Of a stretch of 64,000 nucleotides of DNA, positions 32,410 to 39,746 are shown in pieces. Position numbers and translations under genes: made by a program. The stretch comes from an uncultured Oscillospiraceae bacterium. Lineage in GTDB: Bacteria; Bacillota; Clostridia; Oscillospirales; Oscillospiraceae. The stretch covers positions 1 to 64,000 of the forward strand of contig CATMVA010000003.1 in NCBI GenBank assembly GCA_950075865.1. The letters run 5' to 3'. Position 1 is the stretch's first letter. Each line of letters starts with the position of its first letter. The notes beneath the pieces were generated by a model. It was given only the letters and a program-made list of their open reading frames with translations. It was not told the origin of the DNA and did no database searches.

Positions 32410-33126
32410 TTATCCAACAGCGGGTGTCAGGAGCCGCAGAAGAATGGCGGCCAGCTCGGCCCGGATAACCGTGTCCTGGGGACGCAGGCCGTTCTCATCC
32501 CCCCGGAAATACCCCATGCCTACGGCATGGCGGATGGGCACCTGGGCCCAGTCGGACACGCTGGCGGCGTCGCTGAACATGCCCAGAAATCCCTCTGCCG
32601 CAGGGGTTCCCTGATATAGATCATAGCTGTAAAGGAAGGCGGCCAACTCCTCCCGGGTCACCGGATCCTCCCCCCGGAAGCAGCCGTCGTCGTGGCCGCG
32701 GGCCACCTTCTGCTCCTTGGCCCAGGCGGCAGAGATCGCGTACCAGGCGGTGACGGGGTCGTCGGGGGAGACGTCGGGGAAGGAATCGGAATTTTGAGGG
32801 GTGGGGGAGCCCTCCAGCTTCCAGAGGACCACGACGACCATGGCACGGGTCACGGAATCGTTGGGGCCGAAGAGGTTGAGGTCGGTGCCGGTCATCAGGC
32901 CTTTTTCCACGACCTCTTTGACAAGGGGGGTATACCATTCCCAGTCGGGGACATCGGTAAAGGGATTCTCCGGCCACACCTTTGATTCTTCAGGTCCATT
33001 TTCCTGTAATTCCTGCTGATTCTGCGGGTTTTCATGCTGATTTTCAGAACTTTCCAAGGGGGAAGCCAGAGCCTGGGCGGTCAGCAGAAAACAGGCGAGA
33101 AGCAGGAAAAAAAGCCGTTTTTTCAT
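32410..33126 (-). CDS. S-layer homology (SLH) domain protein
   Basis: A 238-residue exported protein. A signal peptide (MKKRLFFLLLACFLLTAQAL, cut near ALA) is followed by a Gln/Glu-rich linker and about three SLH repeats (FTDVPDWEWYTPLVKEVVEK, FPDVSPDDPVTAWYAISAAW, FSDAASVSDWAQVPIRHAVG). SLH repeats bind pyruvylated secondary cell-wall polymer. It has no other domain, so it may be an adaptor. AGAGAGGAT precedes the ATG at 33126; longer frames upstream lack a signal peptide. Confidence 0.87.
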   Translation of the reverse strand: MKKRLFFLLLACFLLTAQALASPLESSENQHENPQNQQELQENGPEESKVWPENPFTDVPDWEWYTPLVKEVVEKGLMTGTDLNLFGPNDSVTRAMVVVVLWKLEGSPTPQNSDSFPDVSPDDPVTAWYAISAAWAKEQKVARGHDDGCFRGEDPVTREELAAFLYSYDLYQGTPAAEGFLGMFSDAASVSDWAQVPIRHAVGMGYFRGDENGLRPQDTVIRAELAAILLRLLTPAVG

Positions 33127-33155
33127 GGGGGTCCATCCTCTCTGTCTCCGGGATA

Positions 33156-33174
33156 GTTGTACCCAGAGTACAAC
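33156..33174. promoter_or_regulatory. GTTGTAC inverted repeat in the SLH leader
   Basis: GTTGTAC-N5-GTACAAC, 30 bases before the SLH start: a candidate operator or a leader hairpin. Confidence 0.5.
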
Positions 33175-33229
33175 CAAACATGCAACTGTGTGCAATCAGT
33201 GTAACATATTTTCTTCGTTTTGACCACAA

Positions 33230-33274
33230 AAACGGAGGTTTTACCCCTCAATTTTCAGGTTTTGACCTCCGTTT
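33230..33274. repeat. Inverted repeat at the amylase 3' end
   Basis: AAACGGAGGT (33230-33239) and ACCTCCGTTT (33265-33274) pair around a 25-base loop that includes the amylase stop codon. It may form a weak transcription end. Confidence 0.45.
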
Positions 33275-35070
33275 GAAGAAAGGAGCCTTCCGGACATGGG
33301 GGGGAGGGCCATCTCTTCCCCGGCGGGGGACATCCAGAGGACCTCCCCCTCCCCGGCGTTGACCGCGGCGGTGACCCTCTCCCCGTCCAGAGTCCGGGAG
33401 AAGGAGACCACCCGGCCGGAACAGGTATGCCATTGAAGGTCGCCCCGGCGGAGGGGCGCAAGGGTCTTTCGCAGCCTGCCCAGGTCTTTGAACCAGTTCA
33501 GCAAACCGGCATCTTCATGGCCCCAGGGGAAGGGCCGGCGGTTGAAGGGATCCTCGAAGCCCTCCATTCCCGCCTCGTCCCCGTAGTAGAGGGTGGGGGA
33601 GCCGGGGAGGGCGTAGAGGAGGAGGGCACCCAGCATGAGCCGGCGCTCTCCCAGGGCACGCTCCCCGTCGTTGAGCCAGCGGGAGGCGCGCCACTCCCGG
33701 GAGGAATCCCCCTTGTGGTCGCTGCCCAGGGCCAGGTAGGTGAGGATCCGCAGAGTGTCGTGGGTACCCAGGGAGTTCATGTTGGAGTAAAAGGCCCAGC
33801 GGGGGTAGTTCTGCCGGAGGGACTCCAGCACGTTCCGGAATTGGGCCCCGTCCTCCCCCAGCAGAAAGCCGATGAGGGCGGTGCGAAGGGGGTAGTTCAT
33901 CACCCCGTCGCAATGTCCCCCCAGCACGTGCTTCCGGCGGACCGAGTAGGAAACCTTGTTGGAGGCATCCTCCCAGACCTCGCCGATGATGACGGCGTCT
34001 GGGTTTTCCGCCCGGGCGGCGGTGTGGATGGCCTCCACCACAAAGTCGGGCAGCTCGTCGGCCACATCCAGCCGCCAGCCGTCGGCCCCGGCCCGGATCC
34101 ACCGGCGGATGATGCCGTTCTCCCCCGTGATGTAGTCCAACCAGGAAACGCTCTCCTTGTTTGTGGTGGGCAGGGAGTAGATGCCCCACCAGGAGGTATA
34201 ATGGTCGGGCCAGCGCTGGAAGCAGAACCAGTCCCCATAGGGGGAGTTCGGACTGATGGCCGCGCCGGGGACCGGGTAGGATCCGTCCCCGTTGAAATAC
34301 TTGGAGACAAAGCCGGTGTGGTTGAACACCCCGTCCAGCATGACGCGCATCCCCCGCTTATGGGCCTTTTCACACAGGCGGACAAAGTCCGCCTCGCACC
34401 CCAGCATGGGATCGATCTTTTCATAGTCGCCGGTACCGTAGCGATGATTTTCGGGGGCCTCGAAGATGGGGCAGAGGTAGATGGTCTCCACCCCTAAGCT
34501 CTCCAGATAGTCCAGCTTGGACTCGATGCCGGCCAGGGAGCCGCCGAAGAAGTCCCGGTTGCGGATCTCCCCGTGCTCGTCGGGCCGCCATTCCGGCTCC
34601 TCCTCCCAGCTTTGGTGGACCCAGCGCCCCCCCACCATGCCGGTGGGGTCGGGCACGCTCAGACGGCAGAACCGGTCGGGGAAGATCTGGTAGCTGACCC
34701 CCTCCCCAAACCAGGCAGGGACGTGCTCGTCCCGGTCATAGATGGTGAGCTGGTACTCCTCGCTCTCCCAGACCGAGCCGTCCATGCGGATGAGCCGGAG
34801 AGAATACCAGGCCAGGCCCACCTGGTCCCCCACCTCCAGGCGGCAGGAGAACAGGTCCCGCGCCCCGTCCAGTCCGGTCCAGGGCATGTCGTGCTCGGTG
34901 ACCCGGGCGTCCTGAAACTCCCACTGGACCAACAGCTCTCCCCGAACAAACCCCTCCCGCCGGGGCGGGCGGAGGGTAAAGGCCACCGCCGTGCCCGTGG
35001 GGACCGCCCCGTAGGGGGTCTTGCACCGAAGGTCGGCGGGGTCGAACCACGGTATCTCTTCTCCTGTCAT
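33241..35070 (-). CDS. GH13 alpha-amylase family enzyme (neopullulanase/cyclomaltodextrinase-like)
   Basis: A 609-residue intracellular alpha-glucan hydrolase (no signal peptide). An N-terminal domain of about 120 residues (CBM34-like position) precedes the catalytic barrel. Conserved regions are DGVFNHTG (region I), GWRLDVADE with the nucleophile Asp (region II), IIGEVWED with the acid/base Glu (region III) and SLGTHDTLRI (region IV). The layout fits maltodextrin-degrading enzymes such as neopullulanase. GAGGGG supports ATG 35070 over 35085. It follows mrdA by 38 bases. Confidence 0.9.
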   Translation of the reverse strand: MTGEEIPWFDPADLRCKTPYGAVPTGTAVAFTLRPPRREGFVRGELLVQWEFQDARVTEHDMPWTGLDGARDLFSCRLEVGDQVGLAWYSLRLIRMDGSVWESEEYQLTIYDRDEHVPAWFGEGVSYQIFPDRFCRLSVPDPTGMVGGRWVHQSWEEEPEWRPDEHGEIRNRDFFGGSLAGIESKLDYLESLGVETIYLCPIFEAPENHRYGTGDYEKIDPMLGCEADFVRLCEKAHKRGMRVMLDGVFNHTGFVSKYFNGDGSYPVPGAAISPNSPYGDWFCFQRWPDHYTSWWGIYSLPTTNKESVSWLDYITGENGIIRRWIRAGADGWRLDVADELPDFVVEAIHTAARAENPDAVIIGEVWEDASNKVSYSVRRKHVLGGHCDGVMNYPLRTALIGFLLGEDGAQFRNVLESLRQNYPRWAFYSNMNSLGTHDTLRILTYLALGSDHKGDSSREWRASRWLNDGERALGERRLMLGALLLYALPGSPTLYYGDEAGMEGFEDPFNRRPFPWGHEDAGLLNWFKDLGRLRKTLAPLRRGDLQWHTCSGRVVSFSRTLDGERVTAAVNAGEGEVLWMSPAGEEMALPPMSGRLLSSNGGQNLKIEG

Positions 35071-35108
35071 GACTGATCCCCTCATTCTCTCTGCAAGGTT
35101 GACGGTCC

Positions 35109-37214
35109 TTACCGGACCAGAGTGCCCTCGGCGGCGGGGGCATCCATCACATCCCGGGCCGAAAAATAGTATTCGATGATCTCGGCGGCAATGTCGGCGA
35201 TGCGGGCGCCGGCGCCTCCCTGCTCCACCACGGTAGCAATGGCGATCTCAGGGTCGTCGTAGGGAGCAAAGACCACCATGACGGCGTTGGCCTCTTCATG
35301 TCCGGCCACCTGGGCCGATCCGGTTTTGGCCCCCACCTGCACGGGAAGGCCGGTAAAGTACTGGTCGGCGGCCAGGGCCATGCCCTGTTTGATGGCCTCC
35401 AGATTTTCCGGGGCTATTTCCACCTGGCCACGGACCTGGGGACGGTACTCCTCCACCACCTGGGAGAAGTCGTTGGTCTTCACCGTTTTCAGCAGGTGGG
35501 CCGGGTAGTGGGTGCCCCCGTTGACCAGGGTGGCGATATAGTTGCACAGCTGGACCAGGGTGATCTGGGTATTCCCCTGGCCGATGGCGGCGTACATGAC
35601 CTCGCCCTCGTACCATTCCTGATCGTATTTGGCGCTGGTGGCCGGGCCGGCCACCTCGCCCCGTGCCTCGTAGAGCTCCAGGCCGGTCAGTTCCCCCAGG
35701 CCGAAGGCGGCGGCGTATTCGTCCAGCTTGGCAATGCCCAGGCGGATACCCGCCTCATAAAAGTATACGTTGCAGGAGTCCCGGATGGCCTCGGTCACGT
35801 TCTCATATCCGTGGGTGGAGCCGTACTGCCGGTAGATCCAGCACATGGGCTGGTCCTCGATCCGGTCATAGTGCTTGTAGCGGCCCGTGTCCTGGATCTT
35901 CTCCCGGACGGTCACCACCCCCTCCTGGAGGGCGCCTATCGCCACCAGGGGCTTGAAGGTAGAGCCGGGGGCGTATAGGCCCTGGAAGGCCCGGTTGAAC
36001 ATGGGTTTAAGGGGGTCGGTGAGCAGGTCGTTATAATCCTGGGTATAGGTGGACAGGTCGTAGGTGGGGTAGGAGGCGGCGGCCAGGACGCCCCCGGTCA
36101 TGTCCATGACCACGCAGGCCCCCACCTGGCTCTCCTCGGTCATGCCGGGGATATACCGCTCCAGGGCCTCTTCCACCACCTCCTGGAGGTCGATGTCCAG
36201 GGTGAGCATCAGGTTGTTGCCTGGTTTGGGGGAGAGCACCTCCCCGGTCTCCTCGTCCAGGTGCCAGCTCTCGCTGACCACCTTGCCCGACTGGCTCAGC
36301 TCCACATCCTTGGTGCCCGGAGTGCCCCGGAGGAGGGACTCGAAGGCCGACTCCACCCCGCTGAGGCCCACGTTGTCGCTGAGGGAATAGCCCTTGTCCC
36401 TGTAGCTCTCCCAGTTCTGGATGGCCCCCACCCGGCCCAGGATATGGGCGGCGTACGCGGTCTCGTACTGCCGGACGGTGACCGTGTCGATCTTCACGCC
36501 GGAGAGTTTACGCTCCTTGACCACCGTGATGAACTCCACATCCACATCACGGGCGAAGACATAGCTGGTGTAAGAGATCTCCTGGCTGCGGAGGGAGAGC
36601 TCGTAGAGGACCCCCACAAGGGCACGGGCCTCGGTGTCGGACAAATTCTCCTCCACCTGAAAGGCGGAGCGGAGGGCCGCCATCACCGCGTCGGCGGTGG
36701 CCAGATCGTTCAGCGCCCCCCCCTCGGGGACGGTCAGGGGGAAGCCCGCGGGCTTCAGTTTCTTCAGAAGCTGGTAAAGCCGGGTGTCCGAGGTTTTTTC
36801 CTTCCCGTCCTCGTCGGCAGTGACGCTCTGGAAGGGCATGGCGGTGGTGAAGGAGAAGGCCGGGCCCGATGAAATGGGCAGGGAGTCGTTCCAGCTCACC
36901 CCCTGCTCCCGGCAGATCTTCAGCAGCTCCAAAATCGTCTGGTTGCGCTTCTGGACATCCCCCAGGAGCTTGACGTCCAGGGTCACCTGGTAGGTGGCCC
37001 GGTTGGATACCAGCACCCGGCCGAAGCGGTCCAGCACCTCCCCACGGGCGGCCTGGACGGTCTCGGTATTGGCGATCTTTCGGGTGGACTGTTCCTTGTA
37101 ATAGCTGCCCTGGACCACCTGGAGGTCAAAGAGGACCACGGCGTAAGCCGCCATGATCAGGGCCAGGAGGACCAGCATGGTCCAGGCCCGGAAATGAAAG
37201 CGTTTGGAATCCAT
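35109..37214 (-). CDS. mrdA: Penicillin-binding protein 2 (elongation transpeptidase)
   Basis: A 701-residue class B PBP anchored by an N-terminal helix (about 10-32); it crosslinks peptidoglycan during elongation with RodA and MreCD. Transpeptidase motifs are STFK near 418 (active Ser), SCN near 480 and KTGSA near 630. The dimerisation domain starts at RGEVLDRFGRVL. The gene follows mreD after 12 bases. The sequence between anchor and catalytic domain is long, as in clostridial PBP2. Confidence 0.93.
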   Translation of the reverse strand: MDSKRFHFRAWTMLVLLALIMAAYAVVLFDLQVVQGSYYKEQSTRKIANTETVQAARGEVLDRFGRVLVSNRATYQVTLDVKLLGDVQKRNQTILELLKICREQGVSWNDSLPISSGPAFSFTTAMPFQSVTADEDGKEKTSDTRLYQLLKKLKPAGFPLTVPEGGALNDLATADAVMAALRSAFQVEENLSDTEARALVGVLYELSLRSQEISYTSYVFARDVDVEFITVVKERKLSGVKIDTVTVRQYETAYAAHILGRVGAIQNWESYRDKGYSLSDNVGLSGVESAFESLLRGTPGTKDVELSQSGKVVSESWHLDEETGEVLSPKPGNNLMLTLDIDLQEVVEEALERYIPGMTEESQVGACVVMDMTGGVLAAASYPTYDLSTYTQDYNDLLTDPLKPMFNRAFQGLYAPGSTFKPLVAIGALQEGVVTVREKIQDTGRYKHYDRIEDQPMCWIYRQYGSTHGYENVTEAIRDSCNVYFYEAGIRLGIAKLDEYAAAFGLGELTGLELYEARGEVAGPATSAKYDQEWYEGEVMYAAIGQGNTQITLVQLCNYIATLVNGGTHYPAHLLKTVKTNDFSQVVEEYRPQVRGQVEIAPENLEAIKQGMALAADQYFTGLPVQVGAKTGSAQVAGHEEANAVMVVFAPYDDPEIAIATVVEQGGAGARIADIAAEIIEYYFSARDVMDAPAAEGTLVR

Positions 37215-37226
37215 CCGCCGCCCTCC

Positions 37227-37739
37227 TTACAGCACTGTGGCCTTGGGCACCCGGTTGAATACCCACCGGAAGATAAGGTACACCGGAGGCACGAAGCACA
37301 ATGACCAGATGCTCTCCCGGCCGGCCAGGGACAGCATGGCCTCCAGAGGTGCCGCGCCGGTCAGGAGCCGGACCAGGATCCGGAGCAGGTCGATAATGGC
37401 AAGCGCCATCACCGAACAGAGGAAGCATCCCACCAGATCCTGCCGCAGGACATACCGGGCCAGCAGCCCGGTACCCAGGCCGATGCCCGTGAGGACCAGG
37501 ATCCACACCCCGGGAAAGCCGGGAACCGCAGCGTCAAAGAGGAGCCCCACCGCCAGACCGAACCCGGCGCCGCCGGCGGCCCCCTCCAGAGTGGCGACGG
37601 CCACGGCGGCCAGGGGAAGGAGCATGGGCTTTACCCCGAAGAGAGGAAACCTGCTGAGTACAAAGGACTGGAGAAACCACACCGGCAGAAGGGCCAGGGC
37701 GTAGACCAGCCATTTGATGGCGAAATCTTTGGTTGTCAT
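37227..37739 (-). CDS. mreD: Rod shape-determining protein MreD
   Basis: A 170-residue membrane protein with about five spans, recognised mainly by hydrophobic pattern and position between mreC and mrdA. AAAGGAGG fixes the ATG at 37739 although the frame is open further upstream. It works with MreC in the elongasome. Confidence 0.88.
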   Translation of the reverse strand: MTTKDFAIKWLVYALALLPVWFLQSFVLSRFPLFGVKPMLLPLAAVAVATLEGAAGGAGFGLAVGLLFDAAVPGFPGVWILVLTGIGLGTGLLARYVLRQDLVGCFLCSVMALAIIDLLRILVRLLTGAAPLEAMLSLAGRESIWSLCFVPPVYLIFRWVFNRVPKATVL

Positions 37740-37767
37740 CTCCGGCCTCCTTTCTCCGGGCGGGGCT

Positions 37768-38622
37768 TCACTCCACCACCTCAAACTCCTTGATGATAAA
37801 GACCTGTTCCAGGCTGGCCAGGTCGGTGGCCGGAGAGAGAACGGCATAGTCGTTCATGCCGCCGGCGTCGGTGCGGACCTGCTCCACGTGGCCCACCAGG
37901 ATCCCCGAAGGGTAGGTGGCCGTGCCCCCGGACACAAGGCCCGATGTGAGGATCTCGTCCCCGGCCAGGAGCTGCTCCCCCTGGGGCAGATAGGTCAGCT
38001 TCAGCTTGCCCTGGCCCATGAGGGAGAAGTCCCCTTCAATGATGGCGGCCTCGTCGGTGCGGGCGATCATGGCCCCCATCTCCAGATCCACATCCACCAC
38101 CGTGATGAGGGTGGACCAGTTAAGGCCCACCTCCCAGATGATCCCTACCAGGTTGCCGTACTGGTCGATGACGCAGTCACCCGGCTCCACCCCAGCGCGG
38201 GAGCCTTTGCTCACCGTCAGGGTGGAGGACCAGTTGGAGCTGCCGTGGGCAGTGACCGTGGCAGGCTCGGTTTGAAGCTCGGTATGCTTCTGCTGGAAGC
38301 CCAGCAGGTCGCGGAGCCTCTCGTTCTCCCGGGAGGCGGCCTCTCCGGATCGGGCCTGCTCCTCCAGCTCGGCCACCCGCTGCTTATACCGCTCCAGTTC
38401 GGCCTCCACCTCCTCCCGCCGGAAGGCGTCGGAATAGAGCCCCTCGGCCCAGGTCACCACACTATGGATACCGTTGCGGAAGGGGGTAGCCACCACCCCA
38501 GCCAGGTTGGCGAAGGGGTTGGCGATGCCCCCGAAGGTGAAGGACACCACCGCGGTGATCAGGGTCAGCAGGAGGGCGATGACCAGGATGATAATTCCGT
38601 TGTCTTTGAAAAAATCTTTCAT
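37768..38622 (-). CDS. mreC: Rod shape-determining protein MreC
   Basis: A 284-residue bitopic protein: one N-terminal span (MKDFFKDNGIIILVIALLL), a coiled coil (about 65-110, RREEVEAELERYKQRVAELE) and the extracellular beta domain (VTVSKGSR-type TLTVSKGSRAGVEPGDCVI). It scaffolds PBP2 activity. GAGGAG precedes the ATG. No mreB lies upstream here; maf does instead. The 102 bp upstream contain a repeat element (38636-38710). Confidence 0.92.
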   Translation of the reverse strand: MKDFFKDNGIIILVIALLLTLITAVVSFTFGGIANPFANLAGVVATPFRNGIHSVVTWAEGLYSDAFRREEVEAELERYKQRVAELEEQARSGEAASRENERLRDLLGFQQKHTELQTEPATVTAHGSSNWSSTLTVSKGSRAGVEPGDCVIDQYGNLVGIIWEVGLNWSTLITVVDVDLEMGAMIARTDEAAIIEGDFSLMGQGKLKLTYLPQGEQLLAGDEILTSGLVSGGTATYPSGILVGHVEQVRTDAGGMNDYAVLSPATDLASLEQVFIIKEFEVVE

Positions 38623-38635
38623 GCTTTCTCCTCGC

Positions 38636-38710
38636 ACAAGACAGCAGGGACGGTTCTTCTGTCCGGGGGACGTCATTCGGCTTCGCCGAACGGCCGACCC
38701 TCTGTCTTGT
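38636..38710. repeat. Short interspersed element with ACAAGACAG ends
   Basis: ACAAGACAG (38636-38644) and its exact inverse CTGTCTTGT (38702-38710) bound 75 bp. Inside, CAGGGACGGTTCTTCTGTC is a word I associate with dispersed repeats in Firmicutes, and TTCGGC-TTC-GCCGAA forms a hairpin (38676-38690). It sits between maf and mreC inside the operon. Confidence 0.6.
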
Positions 38711-38724
38711 TCCGTTGCGGCGTG

Positions 38725-39291
38725 TCACAGACAGCTTACCCCGAAGTCTTTCAGCGCCAGGCCCAGGCGGCAGACGGGCAGGCCCATGACGTTGAAGTAG
38801 TCCCCGTGGATGCCCTTGACCAGCAGGGCGCCGTAGCCCTGGATGCCGTAGGAGCCCGCCTTGTCCATGGGCTCCCCGGTGGCGATGTAGGCATCGATCT
38901 CGGCTCCGGTCAGGTCCCGGAACCAGACCTCGCTCTCCTCACAGCCGGTCTCCACCCGCTCCCCCCTCCGGAGGGTGAATCCGGTACAGACGTGGTGCTG
39001 CCGGCCCGAAAGGGCGGCGAGCATCTCTTTGGCCTCCTCCACGCTGTGGGGCTTGCCCAGGATCTTCCCGTCCAGGACCACGATGGTGTCGGCGGCGATG
39101 ACCAGGGCGTCGGGGTGGCTCTCCGCCACCGCCCCGGCCTTCTGGCGGGAGAGGGACATGACCACCTCCTGGGGGGTGAGGCCGGGGTCCACGGTCTCCT
39201 CGATGCCGGCGGGGCGGACAGTGAAGGTGAGGCCCATCCGGGTCAGGAGCTCCTGACGGCGGGGGGACTGGGAGGCAAGAATGATGTCCAT
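38725..39291 (-). CDS. maf: Maf nucleotide pyrophosphatase
   Basis: A 188-residue Maf/Ham1-like nucleoside triphosphate pyrophosphatase, acting on dTTP/UTP and modified nucleotides in characterised members. Signatures are LASQSPRRQELL at the N-terminus, VIAADTIVVLDGKILGKP near 70, and GSYGIQGYGALLVKGIHGDY. The ATG at 39291 is one base from the dut stop; GGAAGG precedes it. Confidence 0.94.
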   Translation of the reverse strand: MDIILASQSPRRQELLTRMGLTFTVRPAGIEETVDPGLTPQEVVMSLSRQKAGAVAESHPDALVIAADTIVVLDGKILGKPHSVEEAKEMLAALSGRQHHVCTGFTLRRGERVETGCEESEVWFRDLTGAEIDAYIATGEPMDKAGSYGIQGYGALLVKGIHGDYFNVMGLPVCRLGLALKDFGVSCL

Positions 39292-39292
39292 G

Positions 39293-39745
39293 TCACGCCT
39301 TCCCTGTGGAGCCAAATCCACCGCTTCCCCGCACGGTCTCGTCCAGCTCGTCCACCACAGTGACAGCGGCCTGGGTCACGGGCATGATGACAAGCTGGGC
39401 CACCCGGTCGCCGGGCTGGATGGTGTAGTCCTCCTGGGACAGGTTGGTGAGGGCCACGATGATCTCCCCCCGGTAGTCGCTGTCAATGACCCCCACACAG
39501 TTGGGCAGGGTGATGCCCGACTTGATGCCCAGGCCGGAGCGGGCAAAGATATAGGCCGCCCATTCGGGGCCGGGGAGGCTGATGGCAAAGCCGGCGGGGA
39601 CCTTCACCCGCTCGGAAGGGCGGATGGTCATGGGCTCGTCAATGCAGGCCCGCAGGTCCATGCCCGCCGAGCCGGCGGTGGCGTAGGCGGGGTAGGGGAT
39701 CTCGGTCCCCAGCTTGGGGGAGAGGGGTTTGAGCTTGAGTTCCAT
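39293..39745 (-). CDS. dut: dUTP diphosphatase
   Basis: A 150-residue trimeric dUTPase that converts dUTP to dUMP, keeping uracil out of DNA. All five family motifs are present: AGMDL, ARSGLGIKSG, NCVGVIDSDYRGE, GDRVAQLVI and the C-terminal RGSGGFGSTG. It lies one base from both the U32 and maf genes in a tight operon. Confidence 0.96.
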   Translation of the reverse strand: MELKLKPLSPKLGTEIPYPAYATAGSAGMDLRACIDEPMTIRPSERVKVPAGFAISLPGPEWAAYIFARSGLGIKSGITLPNCVGVIDSDYRGEIIVALTNLSQEDYTIQPGDRVAQLVIMPVTQAAVTVVDELDETVRGSGGFGSTGKA

Positions 39746-39746
39746 G

